Below, piece after piece: positions 18,861 to 27,033 of a DNA stretch of 64,000 bases. The stretch is from Alkalicella caledoniensis. Lineage in GTDB: Bacteria > Bacillota > Proteinivoracia > Proteinivoracales > Proteinivoracaceae. The position numbers were made by a program, and so were the translations under genes. The DNA lies in assembly GCF_014467015.1 (NCBI RefSeq), contig NZ_CP058559.1:2480001-2544000 (forward strand), in the 5' to 3' direction. Each line of letters starts with the position of its first letter. Positions within the stretch are counted from its first letter, which is position 1. The notes under the pieces were generated by a model. That model saw only the letters and a program-made list of their open reading frames with translations, had not been told where the DNA came from and ran no database searches.

Positions 18861-18883
18861 TTAAATTGACTCAGCTAGTCAAT
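18833..18883 (+). promoter_or_regulatory. Sigma-A promoter with two TetR operators
   Basis: TTGACT (18833-18838), a 17-bp spacer and TATTAT (18856-18861) make a good vegetative promoter. Two 19-bp palindromes, ATTGACTGAGTGAGTCAAT (18832-18850) and ATTGACTCAGCTAGTCAAT (18865-18883), share TTGACT/AGTCAA half-sites and lie 33 bp apart centre to centre. The first covers the -35 box and spacer and the second the likely start site. The TetR-type gene 22 bp downstream is the obvious repressor, giving autoregulation relieved by a ligand. Confidence 0.75.
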
Positions 18884-18904
18884 CCAATGAAATGAGGTGG
18901 AAAA

Positions 18905-19522
18905 ATGTACTCAAGATTCATGAACCTTGATGAAGAGAAGAGAATACGGATAATAAATGCAGCGATGAAAGAGTTCGCCACCCATGGATTTAAGGGTGCT
19001 AAAACAGATAATATAATAAAACAAGCTGGTATTTCTAAGGGACTACTTTTTCATTATTTTGGCACAAAGAAGGGTCTGTTTGATTTCATACTTGATTATT
19101 CAATGGAAATATGCGTTAATTTCCTAGATGAAATTAATATGGATGAAGATATTTTAACAAGGCTTAGGGAGAACACTCTGATAAAAATCAAACTTGCAAA
19201 ACAAAGTCCTGACCTATTTAACTTTATAATTACAGCCAGTGAAAGGGATGAAGAGGATATTCAAAAGGAAACAAAGGAAAGGATAGAGAAATTTACTGAA
19301 TTGGCTTACTCAAAAATGTTCAGTGGCATTGATTACTCCAAGTTTAAGGAAGGGATTGATATACAGCAAGCAATGGATGTGATTATGTGGACAATTGAAG
19401 GTTTTTCAAACAAATCCATGGTGATTTATAAGGAGAAAATGGTTGAGGATGTATTAAATGAAGAGTTATTTACAGAACTTGATAGTTATTTAAATATTTT
19501 AAGGGAAAGCTTATACAAATAA
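18905..19522 (+). CDS. TetR-family repressor of the adjacent ABC operon
   Basis: A 205-residue regulator. The N-terminal HTH (residues ~13-55) shows the family pattern: RIINAAMKEFATHGFKGAKT, then IIKQAGISKGLLFHYFGTKKGLFDFIL. The rest is an all-helical ligand-binding domain of unknown specificity. It is the first gene of a three-gene operon with an ABC ATPase (17 bp downstream) and a permease, and two matching palindromic operators lie immediately upstream. I infer that it represses its own operon until an efflux substrate binds. GGTGG precedes the ATG. Confidence 0.9.
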   Translation: MYSRFMNLDEEKRIRIINAAMKEFATHGFKGAKTDNIIKQAGISKGLLFHYFGTKKGLFDFILDYSMEICVNFLDEINMDEDILTRLRENTLIKIKLAKQSPDLFNFIITASERDEEDIQKETKERIEKFTELAYSKMFSGIDYSKFKEGIDIQQAMDVIMWTIEGFSNKSMVIYKEKMVEDVLNEELFTELDSYLNILRESLYK

Positions 19523-19539
19523 AAAGTGGGGGTGTTTTT

Positions 19540-20424
19540 ATGTCAATCATCAAGGTAGAAAATTTAACTAAGACCTACAAGAATGGAAAAGGAATTTTTG
19601 ACCTAAATTTTGAAGTTAAAGAAGGAGAAGTTTTTGGTTATTTAGGACCAAACGGAGCTGGGAAAACAACAACTATACGCCAGCTTATGGGTTTTACCAA
19701 TGCTGACAAGGGCAGTACAACCATATTGGGCTTAGACTGTAGAACTCAGGCCGAAGAGATACAAAAATCAGTTGGTTACTTACCAGGGGAAATAGCATTT
19801 TTTGATAATATGACAGGAACAGATTTCTTACAGTTCATGAACCATATGCGACAAACCAAAGATAAAACAAGAATGAACCAATTGATGGAGAGATTTGAAC
19901 TAGATGCCAGCCGTAAAATCCGAAGAATGTCCAAAGGTATGAAGCAAAAGGTTGGTATCATAGCTGCATTTATGCATGATCCCAAGGTTTATATTTTAGA
20001 TGAGCCTACCAGTGGCCTTGACCCATTAATGCAGAAAAATTTCATAGACCTTATCAATGAGGAAAAAAGCCGTGGTAAAACTGTTATGATGTCATCGCAT
20101 ATTTTTGAGGAGATTGAGCGTACGTCAGATAGAGTAGGTGTAATTAGGGATGGGATACTAGTGGCTGTGGAGGATGTTCATTCCATCAAAGCAGACCTGA
20201 GGAAGGTTTTTGTGATTACAGTGGATAAGAACGAAGATATTGAACTATTAAAGTCAAGTGGTTTAGAAATTTCCAAAGTCTCCGGCAAACAAATTGAGAT
20301 TGTAGTGAGTACTGACTATCAAAACTTTACTACTAACTTATCTAGGTGCAAGGTGTTGAGTATTGATATATTAAATCAAAGTCTTGAACAAGTATTTATG
20401 AAGTACTATGGAAAGGGGGAGTAA
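19540..20424 (+). CDS. ABC transporter ATPase subunit (ABC-2 efflux)
   Basis: A 294-residue nucleotide-binding subunit. Walker A GPNGAGKTTT (~39-48), a signature-like RRMSKGMKQKVG (~129-140), Walker B VYILDEPTSGLDP (~150-162) and switch histidine MMSSHIFEEIE. The C-terminal ~80 residues match the extension seen in DrrA/NatA-type ATPases. It works with the membrane subunit encoded four bases downstream, as an antibiotic or lipid exporter under the TetR regulator. The start ATG has GGGGGTG upstream. Confidence 0.9.
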   Translation: MSIIKVENLTKTYKNGKGIFDLNFEVKEGEVFGYLGPNGAGKTTTIRQLMGFTNADKGSTTILGLDCRTQAEEIQKSVGYLPGEIAFFDNMTGTDFLQFMNHMRQTKDKTRMNQLMERFELDASRKIRRMSKGMKQKVGIIAAFMHDPKVYILDEPTSGLDPLMQKNFIDLINEEKSRGKTVMMSSHIFEEIERTSDRVGVIRDGILVAVEDVHSIKADLRKVFVITVDKNEDIELLKSSGLEISKVSGKQIEIVVSTDYQNFTTNLSRCKVLSIDILNQSLEQVFMKYYGKGE

Positions 20425-20428
20425 TAAC

Positions 20429-21229
20429 ATGAATAATACTTTATTTAAAGCTACCTTTAAATCAAACTGGGGTGTAGGTTTAATCATTATAGCTGTTATG
20501 TTTATGTATTTTTCTATTATGGTTTCCATGTTTGACCCTGAAGGGATAGAAGGTTTAGTAGCTATGATGGAATCATTGCCTAAAGAAATGGTGGCTGCTT
20601 TGGGTTTTAATGATCTAGGAACTACACTAACTACTTACCTTGGGAGTGCATATTATAACTTTATCGCCATAATGTTTCCCTTGATTTTTATAATTATTGT
20701 TGGAAATAGACTTATAGCAAAACATGTAGACAGTGGCTCCATGGCATATCTACTATCAACACCAAACTCTAGACTTAAGATAGTCAGGACTCAAGCTCTA
20801 TTTTTTATAGCCAGTATTACAACAATTTTTGTTTTTCTTATTGTGGCAGGAATAGGGATAAGTCAAGCAATGTTTCCCGGCCAACTAGAAATTGGTGGAT
20901 TTATACTCTTGAATATTGTAACACTCTTTTTGTTCTATGCCATAAGTGGAATAAGCTTTTTCTTCTCTTGTATATTTGATGACACCAAGTATTCTTTAAG
21001 CTTTGGAGCTGGTGTCCCAGTGGCTTTTTTCGTAATCAACCTACTGGCAAATGCTGGTGAACAAATGTCATTTTTAAGATATTTTACAATTTTTACTTTG
21101 TTAAACCCAGGGCAAATACTTGAAGGAAGTTCGTTTACTGTAGTAGCCTTATTATCCTTGTTAGCCATTGCAGCAGCTACCTATCTAAGTGGGATAGTAA
21201 TGTTCAATCGCAGGAATTTGCCATTATAA
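20429..21229 (+). CDS. ABC-2 type permease
   Basis: A membrane subunit of 266 residues with about six hydrophobic helices: one near the N-terminus, a large loop with the GFNDLGTTLTTYLG segment, then five further helices ending in a conserved NRRNLPL tail. Start choice: ATG 20408 lies inside the ATPase gene and contains the ribosome binding site, whereas ATG 20429 is correctly spaced after AAGGGGGAG. It partners the preceding ATPase, and its substrate is unknown. A weak terminator hairpin follows. Confidence 0.87.
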   Translation: MNNTLFKATFKSNWGVGLIIIAVMFMYFSIMVSMFDPEGIEGLVAMMESLPKEMVAALGFNDLGTTLTTYLGSAYYNFIAIMFPLIFIIIVGNRLIAKHVDSGSMAYLLSTPNSRLKIVRTQALFFIASITTIFVFLIVAGIGISQAMFPGQLEIGGFILLNIVTLFLFYAISGISFFFSCIFDDTKYSLSFGAGVPVAFFVINLLANAGEQMSFLRYFTIFTLLNPGQILEGSSFTVVALLSLLAIAAATYLSGIVMFNRRNLPL

Positions 21230-21263
21230 GAAGGAACCCACTATCAACTAAATAATCAAAATG

Positions 21264-21302
21264 AAATCAATATCGAACCCAGTGGTACGGTATTGATTTT
21301 TG
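21264..21302 (+). terminator. Intrinsic terminator after the TetR-ABC operon
   Basis: AATCAATATCG pairs with CGGTATTGATT (one G-T pair) around a 12-base loop, followed by TTTTTGAG. Confidence 0.6.
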
Positions 21303-21456
21303 AGTTGATTCTTCTTATGTTTTTGACACAAGGTGTTATATATTATAGGATTGATATATAGTTCCGGATATTAATTAAGATCTACATAATAAAAAAAGTT
21401 AAGTAGAGGGTGTTATAGATATGTATTACTTAACACTTTTGTAGGGGGTATGAATA

Positions 21457-22155
21457 ATGAAAAATAGGGAGAAAAGACTCCTATTAGCAGCACTAACTTT
21501 TACTTTGCTAACAGTGGCCTTAATATATATTATTATAATAAAAGACTTAACCACCATAGATGACAAGGTACATAGCCTGATTGCTACTTGGTGGAAAGAG
21601 GAGTTAAGTCCAATAATTAGGGGATTTACTTTTCTCGCAGACACTAAAACTAGCTTTATTTTAACTGTGATAGCACTTGGCTATTTAGTATATAAAAAGC
21701 TATATAAGTATGGCTTTTTACTCATTACCAGCATGGGAGGGGGAGTTATTATCACATATATTATGAAAACAACAATTGCCCGCGACCGTCCGGGGGAAAT
21801 AGCTCACATGAATATTTGGGGTCTGTTCACAGATAGAGTATCATATAGTTTTCCCAGTGGCCATGCTCTGAAAGCATTGTTGTTATTTGGAGTAGTAATT
21901 TATACAATTTACTGGGAAATGGAAAAAGGTAACTTAAGAAAATGGTTGATTTCAGGTTTAGTGTTTATTATCACTGTTGTAGGGATAGGACAAATTCTCC
22001 TCCATAGACATTTTGCCTCTGATATAGTAGGTGGTTATCTAGTTGCCTTAGCTTGGCTTTTCTTCTGTATAGCAATAAATGAGCCACTGATGAATTTTAT
22101 TAGGAATATATTGCCTGAAGGTGCACGAAATAAGCTAGAGGGGAGCATAGGTTAA
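21457..22155 (+). CDS. PAP2-family membrane phosphatase
   Basis: A 232-residue, six-helix phosphatase. All three signature motifs of the lipid phosphatase/phosphotransferase family are present: KTTIARDRPG (~101-110), SFPSGHA (~130-136) and RHFASDIVGG (~180-189), where the two histidines are the nucleophile and the acid/base. The likely substrate is undecaprenyl-pyrophosphate or phosphatidylglycerophosphate at the outer face of the membrane. The glycosylase gene begins one base after its stop codon, so the two are cotranscribed without an obvious functional link. GTAGGGGG precedes the start at suitable spacing. Confidence 0.87.
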   Translation: MKNREKRLLLAALTFTLLTVALIYIIIIKDLTTIDDKVHSLIATWWKEELSPIIRGFTFLADTKTSFILTVIALGYLVYKKLYKYGFLLITSMGGGVIITYIMKTTIARDRPGEIAHMNIWGLFTDRVSYSFPSGHALKALLLFGVVIYTIYWEMEKGNLRKWLISGLVFIITVVGIGQILLHRHFASDIVGGYLVALAWLFFCIAINEPLMNFIRNILPEGARNKLEGSIG

Positions 22156-22156
22156 A

Positions 22157-22765
22157 TTGAATGAACAATATTTTATATACAGTGATAAAGAGATAGAATA
22201 CTTGAAGAAAAAAGATAAAAAACTAGGGCTAGCCATTGAACGCATAGGACTGATTAAAAGAAAGATAAACCCAGATGTATTTGCCTCCCTTATTGAAAGT
22301 ATAGTGGGACAACAGATTTCAACAAAGGCAGCAGAAACTGTTAATTCAAGATTGTTAGCAATAGCTGGGAAATTGACACCTGAGGAGATATCAAAATTAG
22401 AACTTGACCAAATACAAAAATGTGGAATGTCATTGCGTAAAGCAGGATATATAAAAGGTATTGCGGACGCTGCAATTAATGGTGCAGTTGAATTCGACAA
22501 ATTACATATGCTAGAAAATAATGAGATAATAAGAAAGTTATCTTCCCTAAATGGTGTGGGAGAATGGACAGCAGAAATGCTCCTTATTTTTTCACTGCAA
22601 AGACCCGATGTAGTAAGCTATAAGGACCTCGCCATTCGTAGGGGTATAATGAAACTATACGGTCTAAAAGAACTATCAAAGGATAAGTTTGTAAGATATA
22701 AAAAAAGATATTCTCCCTGGGGATCAGTGGCTTCACTTTATTTGTGGGCAATATCAGCCCAATAG
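22157..22765 (+). CDS. AlkA-type DNA-3-methyladenine glycosylase
   Basis: A 202-residue HhH-GPD protein for base-excision repair of alkylated DNA. The helix-hairpin-helix with the GPD-like loop is LSSLNGVGEWTAEMLLIF (~129-146), followed by the catalytic aspartate region RPDVVSYKDLAIRRGI. The earlier segment SIVGQQISTKAAETV (~49-63) is typical of AlkA. It lacks the N-terminal accessory domain and the FeS cluster of EndoIII. The start is TTG one base after the phosphatase stop; GAGGGGAG lies about 11 bases upstream, slightly far, so the exact start is uncertain. Confidence 0.87.
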   Translation: MNEQYFIYSDKEIEYLKKKDKKLGLAIERIGLIKRKINPDVFASLIESIVGQQISTKAAETVNSRLLAIAGKLTPEEISKLELDQIQKCGMSLRKAGYIKGIADAAINGAVEFDKLHMLENNEIIRKLSSLNGVGEWTAEMLLIFSLQRPDVVSYKDLAIRRGIMKLYGLKELSKDKFVRYKKRYSPWGSVASLYLWAISAQ

Positions 22766-22857
22766 TATGGCTTTTAGTAATGTCGCATATTAAAGCGTCG
22801 CTAAAGCTCCTCTATATGGAACCCGAGGTTCCCTTCGAATATCACCCTCCTTAAAAC

Positions 22858-22878
22858 GGCAGGGGTGAACCCCTACAA
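22858..22878 (-). repeat. Hairpin repeat copy R5 (short form)
   Basis: Read on the minus strand it is TTGTAGGGGTTCACCCCTGCC, a minimal GGGG/CCCC hairpin sharing the TGTAGGGG start of the other copies. Confidence 0.45.
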
Positions 22879-22880
22879 CC

Positions 22881-22917
22881 CCAAAAACCATAGAGAAAAT
22901 CACTCTATGGTTTTTGG
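22881..22917. terminator. Terminator-like hairpin inside the repeat region
   Basis: CCAAAAACCATAGAG pairs perfectly with CTCTATGGTTTTTGG around a seven-base loop. The arms end in A and T runs on both strands, so it could stop transcription from the glycosylase side. Confidence 0.6.
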
Positions 22918-22993
22918 TACAAAATTCTGCGTCGAGACTTAAGGCTTCTATCTAAACTCCAGAAGGGAACCGCTCCAATTCACCGTCCATGGT

Positions 22994-23022
22994 TGTAGGG
23001 GGTGGTCTTGTACCACCCTGAC
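22994..23022 (+). repeat. Hairpin repeat copy R3
   Basis: TGTAGGG, stem GGTGGT, loop CTTGT, stem ACCACC, then CTGAC. It forms an inverted pair with R4, 28 bp away. Confidence 0.7.
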
Positions 23023-23050
23023 TTTCAAAAAGGTCTAGATGGTTTTGATT

Positions 23051-23079
23051 GTCAGGGCCCCACAAGGGGACCCCCTACC
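23051..23079 (-). repeat. Hairpin repeat copy R4
   Basis: On the minus strand: GGTAGGG, stem GGTCCC, loop CTTGT, stem GGGGCC, then CTGAC. The CTTGT loop and CTGAC end match R2 and R3, while the stem differs and still pairs, with one G-U. Confidence 0.7.
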
Positions 23080-23157
23080 AGTCGCCTCGAATTAATTGTA
23101 CTGCTTTTTAATATGCACATCTAGGGTCATGACTTTGTCTGAGGTTTGTCTACAAGC

Positions 23158-23193
23158 TTAAAGCACCTGCTTGCTTAAGCAGGTGCTTTAATT
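23158..23193. terminator. Bidirectional terminator before the YeiH-type gene
   Basis: TAAAGCACCTGCTT and AAGCAGGTGCTTTA arms around GCTT, with A/T flanks on both sides. It serves the minus-strand gene ending at 23232. Confidence 0.8.
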
Positions 23194-23231
23194 ATTATAA
23201 AGAACATTTTTTGACTTGGCACAATTTGCAC

Positions 23232-24260
23232 CTATATTTGACCCAGAAGGGTTTGCACCAAAAACGACACTACAACCACCAGAGTAGAAATTATAAAACC
23301 GTGTAAAAGTGGTGCAAAACCTGATTTTTTAAGCTTACTAAAATCTGTTCTAAGACCTATGGCCCCTAATGACATAACCATTAGGAATCTGCTTATATCT
23401 GATACAGATGAACTAAGGGGATCTGGGATTAGCCCTGTGCTTTTTACTGCCACTAATCCTAAAAACATTAAAATAAACCAAGGAAAGATCTTTTGAATGT
23501 TTACTTTTGTTTTCTTTGAAAGGGACGCTTCATTTATTTTTTTGTCTTTGCTGTTTAAACGCTCATTAATAAATGAAAAAGCCAAAACTACTGGGACAAT
23601 AGCCAAAGTCCTAGTAAGTTTAACTATCACAGCAAAGTTTCCTGCTGCATTAGAAAAAGCATAGCCTGCTGCAACCACCGATGAAGTATCATTCACAGCA
23701 GTCCCAGTCCAAAGCCCAAATCCTAAATCAGTCATGTTAAAATAAACTCCCATAAGTGGAAAAAGAACAACCATTAGTATATCAAATATAAAGGTTGCCG
23801 ATATGGCATAGGCAATATCACTGTCTTTAGCATTTATAACTGGTGCAACTGCTGCAATGGCAGAACCCCCACATATACCAGTTCCAGTAGATATAAGACC
23901 AGATAGTTTCCAATCCATTTTTAATAGCTTTCCAAATAAGTAACCGCCACCGTATGCAGTAATCAGTGTAAAAACCATAACAATGAGAGAGAACTTACCT
24001 ACCTCTAAAACCTGAGTGAAGCTCAGTGAAATCCCCATTAGTATTATAGCTAATCGTAATATTTTTTTTGATGTAAATCCAAAACCACTTTGTAAAAACT
24101 TGTACCTTTGGGTAATTGGACTTAAGAGCATACCTAAAAGCAGAGACAAAACTCCTGCTCCAATTATGTGCCAAGGCATAAGATTAGTTATGATAACGGA
24201 AAATGCAGCCAAAAATAAAGTGAAGGCTACTCCACCTATAATACCTCTAATATTAGACAT
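23232..24260 (-). CDS. YeiH-family putative sulfate/sulfonate exporter
   Basis: A 342-residue protein with about ten transmembrane helices. Family landmarks are KLSGLISTGTGICGGSAIAA (about 118-137) and GLWTGTAVNDTSSVVAAGYA. The end MSLGAIGLRTDFSKLKKSG is also typical of the UPF0324/YeiH group. Members are often under sulfur or cysteine control and are described as putative sulfate exporters. No experimental role can be assigned from sequence, and no cysteine genes are nearby. ATG with AGGGAG upstream. It is a monocistronic minus-strand gene sharing a terminator with the repeat cluster. Confidence 0.83.
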   Translation of the reverse strand: MSNIRGIIGGVAFTLFLAAFSVIITNLMPWHIIGAGVLSLLLGMLLSPITQRYKFLQSGFGFTSKKILRLAIILMGISLSFTQVLEVGKFSLIVMVFTLITAYGGGYLFGKLLKMDWKLSGLISTGTGICGGSAIAAVAPVINAKDSDIAYAISATFIFDILMVVLFPLMGVYFNMTDLGFGLWTGTAVNDTSSVVAAGYAFSNAAGNFAVIVKLTRTLAIVPVVLAFSFINERLNSKDKKINEASLSKKTKVNIQKIFPWFILMFLGLVAVKSTGLIPDPLSSSVSDISRFLMVMSLGAIGLRTDFSKLKKSGFAPLLHGFIISTLVVVVSFLVQTLLGQI

Positions 24261-24538
24261 TGAATCAACTCCCTAAGTTAGTCATCTTTGATTTTATCAC
24301 TTGGGCAGAATAAAATCTAGACCACAAAAATATTCTTGCCCAGTAAAGGGATAAACTGTTGATGGTATATATTAACTATGTTAGAATTGAATTTGTGATC
24401 AACAATCTACTTGAACTATACAATGTTTTATTATAGGGCTAGAAGCCTGCTGACCTTCAGGATAATCACAGCATACTTCCTGAATTGTGATTGTTAGAAA
24501 TAACTTGTTACTAAAATGGGGATAATGGAGGTGCCAAA

Positions 24539-25357
24539 ATGAATGAAGCATTACTAATACTTTCTAAGGTATTCCCAATAGTATTACTTATCATCTTAGG
24601 AAATACCCTTCAGAGGTTTAGTTTTTTTAGGAATAATACTATTGACGAGTTAAAGAAATTTGTAATTAACATAGCCTTACCTGCACTACTTTTTTTAGCT
24701 TTTACGGAGACAAAATTTGAAGCAAAATATAGTCTAATTTTTATTGCTGTATTTGCTACAGTGTATGGGACAACGGAAATGTTCAAAATTGCCTTAGTTG
24801 ACATAGGAAACGGTTTCTTCTTCTTTTTAATACTTTTGAGTTATCTTGAAAAACTAAATGGAAAGCCTATGAACTTAAAGACTGTTGTATTATCCTTTAT
24901 CAAGTCACCAATAATTCTCGCTCTATTAGCTGGCCTAAGTGTGGGTAGCATAGGCGCAATTGGTGTTTTAGAAGCAAATCCTTTGACAAGCTCCTTACTT
25001 GAAATGCTGAGGCTTATTTCAGCCTTGGTGGTACCAGTTATCTGTATAGTTATTGGTTATGAGTTAAAAATAGATCTAAAAAACATCACTGAACCCATAA
25101 AAATAGTATTACTACGGATGTCCATATCATTATCTTTAGCGTTTTTAATAAACACTTTTGTATTGGGAATGTTCCTTCAATTGGATAATATATTTAAAAT
25201 AGCCTTATACACAATGTTTTTACTACCACCATCCTTTATACTTCCAATTTTCATAGAAAGTGAAAGTGGTAAGGAAAAACAGCTAGTATTAAATGTTCTA
25301 TCTATCCACATAATTTTGTCTATAATAGTGTTCATAGCAATGATACTATTTGTTTAG
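24539..25357 (+). CDS. Auxin-efflux-carrier (AEC) family transporter with internal deletion
   Basis: A 272-residue carrier of the AEC/BASS-like fold, against a usual ~310. The N-terminus (SKVFPIVLLIILGNTLQRF, then ELKKFVINIALPALLFLAF) and the second half (ASLIKSPI-like ending in helices with VVPVICIVIGYELKIDL) are typical. Between YSLIFIAVFA and TVYGTTEMFKIALVDIGNG about 40-45 residues are missing, normally covering helix 3 and most of helix 4. The frame is kept, so it looks like a real in-frame deletion rather than a sequencing slip. The protein may be non-functional. It was likely a malate or other organic anion carrier, and the substrate cannot be deduced. A good GGAGG precedes the ATG. 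Confidence 0.7.
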   Translation: MNEALLILSKVFPIVLLIILGNTLQRFSFFRNNTIDELKKFVINIALPALLFLAFTETKFEAKYSLIFIAVFATVYGTTEMFKIALVDIGNGFFFFLILLSYLEKLNGKPMNLKTVVLSFIKSPIILALLAGLSVGSIGAIGVLEANPLTSSLLEMLRLISALVVPVICIVIGYELKIDLKNITEPIKIVLLRMSISLSLAFLINTFVLGMFLQLDNIFKIALYTMFLLPPSFILPIFIESESGKEKQLVLNVLSIHIILSIIVFIAMILFV

Positions 25358-25487
25358 AATAAAATTTATATGGGCATTAAACCCACTATAAAATATAGTA
25401 GTGATATAGTTGTCTTATTTTAAGTAGAGCAAATCTTATTGAACAATATAACCCCTTGTGATAAAATAACCTTATAATTTTCCAAAC

Positions 25488-25652
25488 GGAAAAAGGGAGT
25501 AGCTGTAGCCTTTATGGTTGCGGGTAGAGTCAACATACTGGTCCTAGGGGATCTGGTTTTACCCACTTTATTGTGCTAAAGGAGCGAGACTTTTACGTTT
25601 ATTAAGCTGGTGTTTACACCGGTTTATTAAACATAAAGGCCTCGCCCTTTTT
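25488..25652 (+). ncRNA. yybP-ykoY manganese riboswitch with expression-platform terminator
   Basis: The leader shows the motif's conserved pieces in order: AAAAAGGGAGTAGCT (25490-25504), a short hairpin, GTCAACATACTGGTC (25529-25543), a second stem, and GGAGCGAGACTTTTACG at the 3' side. The last part also forms the left arm of a long terminator hairpin (25581-25648, GCGAG...CTCGC) ending in CCCTTTTTGTTG. The gene behind it encodes a GDT1/MneA-type manganese exporter, the classic target of this class: Mn2+ binding should favour anti-termination and export. Boundaries are approximate. Confidence 0.85.
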
Positions 25653-25788
25653 GTTGTCAGCTTGAAAATATATTTGTTACAAGAATTTTGAATTTATAAC
25701 CTCTGTAAGGAAAACATAAATTTGTGAGCTATCATTACATCACTATCTACATATTTCAAATTAACTCAGTGAAAGGAGAATTAAAAAA

Positions 25789-26880
25789 ATGTACGAAATT
25801 ATCCAAGCTTTTCTACTTATCTTAATAGCTGAAATGGGTGACAAAACCCAAATTCTCGCTATGGCTTTTGCTACTAAATTTTCACTAGGCAAAGTACTTT
25901 TGGGTGTACTCATTGGCTCTGGATTAAATCATGGACTAGCTGCTATTTTAGGTACATATCTTACTAACATAGTCCCTATAGAGACCATAAGGATTATAGC
26001 TGCATTTGCATTTATTGGCTTTGGATTATGGTCATTAAAGATAGATGAGGATGATGAGGAAGGTGAAGAAGCAAGTTCAGCAAAATATGGTCCTGTTGCT
26101 ACGGTTGCTCTTGCCTTTTTCATGGGAGAAATGGGTGATAAAACTCAACTAACAGTAATCACATTGGCATCCCAGGCCAATTTGCCACTCTTTACTGTAT
26201 TTGGTTCCGTGGCAGGGATGGTTGTAGTAAGTAGTATCGGCGTGTTCGTGGGAAGCAGGTTAGGTAGAAAGATACCTGAGATTCCATTGAAGATCGCTGC
26301 TGCGGCTATTTTTATATTGTTTGGCTTAATGGGTTTAAACGAGTCTGTTCCAACACAATACAAAACTATTCCTCTAACAATAGTATTCCTTTCAGCCTTA
26401 GGGTTAGTTGTCACATGGATGTTAAATAACATTAGAAAAATAACTTCACCTCAAAATACACCTTACAAAAGGGCTGCCCATGATTTATACTTAAACACCC
26501 AAAGAGTACAATTAGCTCTAAAGAAAGTGACCGATACCAATAACCATAGCTTAAAGAATAAAGAGTTGGACTACACCATACAAACAATTATCAATAATCT
26601 AGAAAAAGCTCAAGAAAAAGAGGAATTTATCCCTAAGAATAGGTGGGATATACCACAATACAATGGTTTAAGGGTTAGTACAAAAGAACTAAAAGAAAGC
26701 CTGAAAGAAACAATGGAAACCTGCAGGGAGTGTCCAGCCCACAACGAAAACTGTGTATGTAATCAAACTAGAAGAGAGCTAGAAAAGATTTACTTAGGAA
26801 AAGAGGTTGAATATAAAGGCGATGTTCAAGAGTATTACAAGAAACTAAAAAAACAAGACCCTAATTTTGAGGATAAATAA
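25789..26880 (+). CDS. GDT1/UPF0016-family Mn2+ exporter with C-terminal cytosolic extension
   Basis: A 363-residue protein. Residues 1-~215 are the six-helix GDT1 (TMEM165) transporter with both duplicated metal-binding signatures: AEMGDKTQILAMAFATK (~13-29) and GEMGDKTQLTVITLASQ (~109-125), separated by an acidic loop (DEDDEEGEE). Family members export manganese or exchange Ca2+/Mn2+ for protons. The Mn2+ riboswitch upstream strongly supports manganese. A soluble extension of about 145 residues follows, predicted helical and ending with a cysteine cluster (CRECPAHNENCVC) that is not part of the usual ~200-residue family. It may bind metal, but that is inference. GAAAGGAG precedes the ATG. 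Confidence 0.9.
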   Translation: MYEIIQAFLLILIAEMGDKTQILAMAFATKFSLGKVLLGVLIGSGLNHGLAAILGTYLTNIVPIETIRIIAAFAFIGFGLWSLKIDEDDEEGEEASSAKYGPVATVALAFFMGEMGDKTQLTVITLASQANLPLFTVFGSVAGMVVVSSIGVFVGSRLGRKIPEIPLKIAAAAIFILFGLMGLNESVPTQYKTIPLTIVFLSALGLVVTWMLNNIRKITSPQNTPYKRAAHDLYLNTQRVQLALKKVTDTNNHSLKNKELDYTIQTIINNLEKAQEKEEFIPKNRWDIPQYNGLRVSTKELKESLKETMETCRECPAHNENCVCNQTRRELEKIYLGKEVEYKGDVQEYYKKLKKQDPNFEDK

Positions 26881-27033
26881 TATTCGTAATAATTTGCGGT
26901 CTAGTCCCTTACCCAAACTCAACTATAAAGGAAAGAAAGTAACCAGTATAGATGATACTGAAAATTTACAATAACATCAAATAAATAACTATGCTATAAT
27001 ATCTATAAAATACCAGTGGGTGGAGGCATGTGT

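Larger units (their letters stand above)
22782..23118. repeat. Composite palindromic element (MITE-like)
   Basis: The outer ends carry inverted CATATTAAA cores: TGTCGCATATTAAAGCG near 22782 and its counterpart TTTTTAATATGCACAT near 23105. Inside are two imperfect direct copies of about 55 bp (22793-22850 and 22928-22985, both starting GCGTCG and ending near TCACC), three members of the TGTAGGGG hairpin family, and a terminator-like hairpin. No open frame is credible within it. It looks like a nested pile of small non-coding mobile elements between convergent genes. Confidence 0.5.

Noticed and set aside
22766-23231. CRISPR array in the repeat-rich gap
   Set aside because: The repeats are few, unequal in length, in opposite orientation and without regular spacers; no cas genes are nearby.
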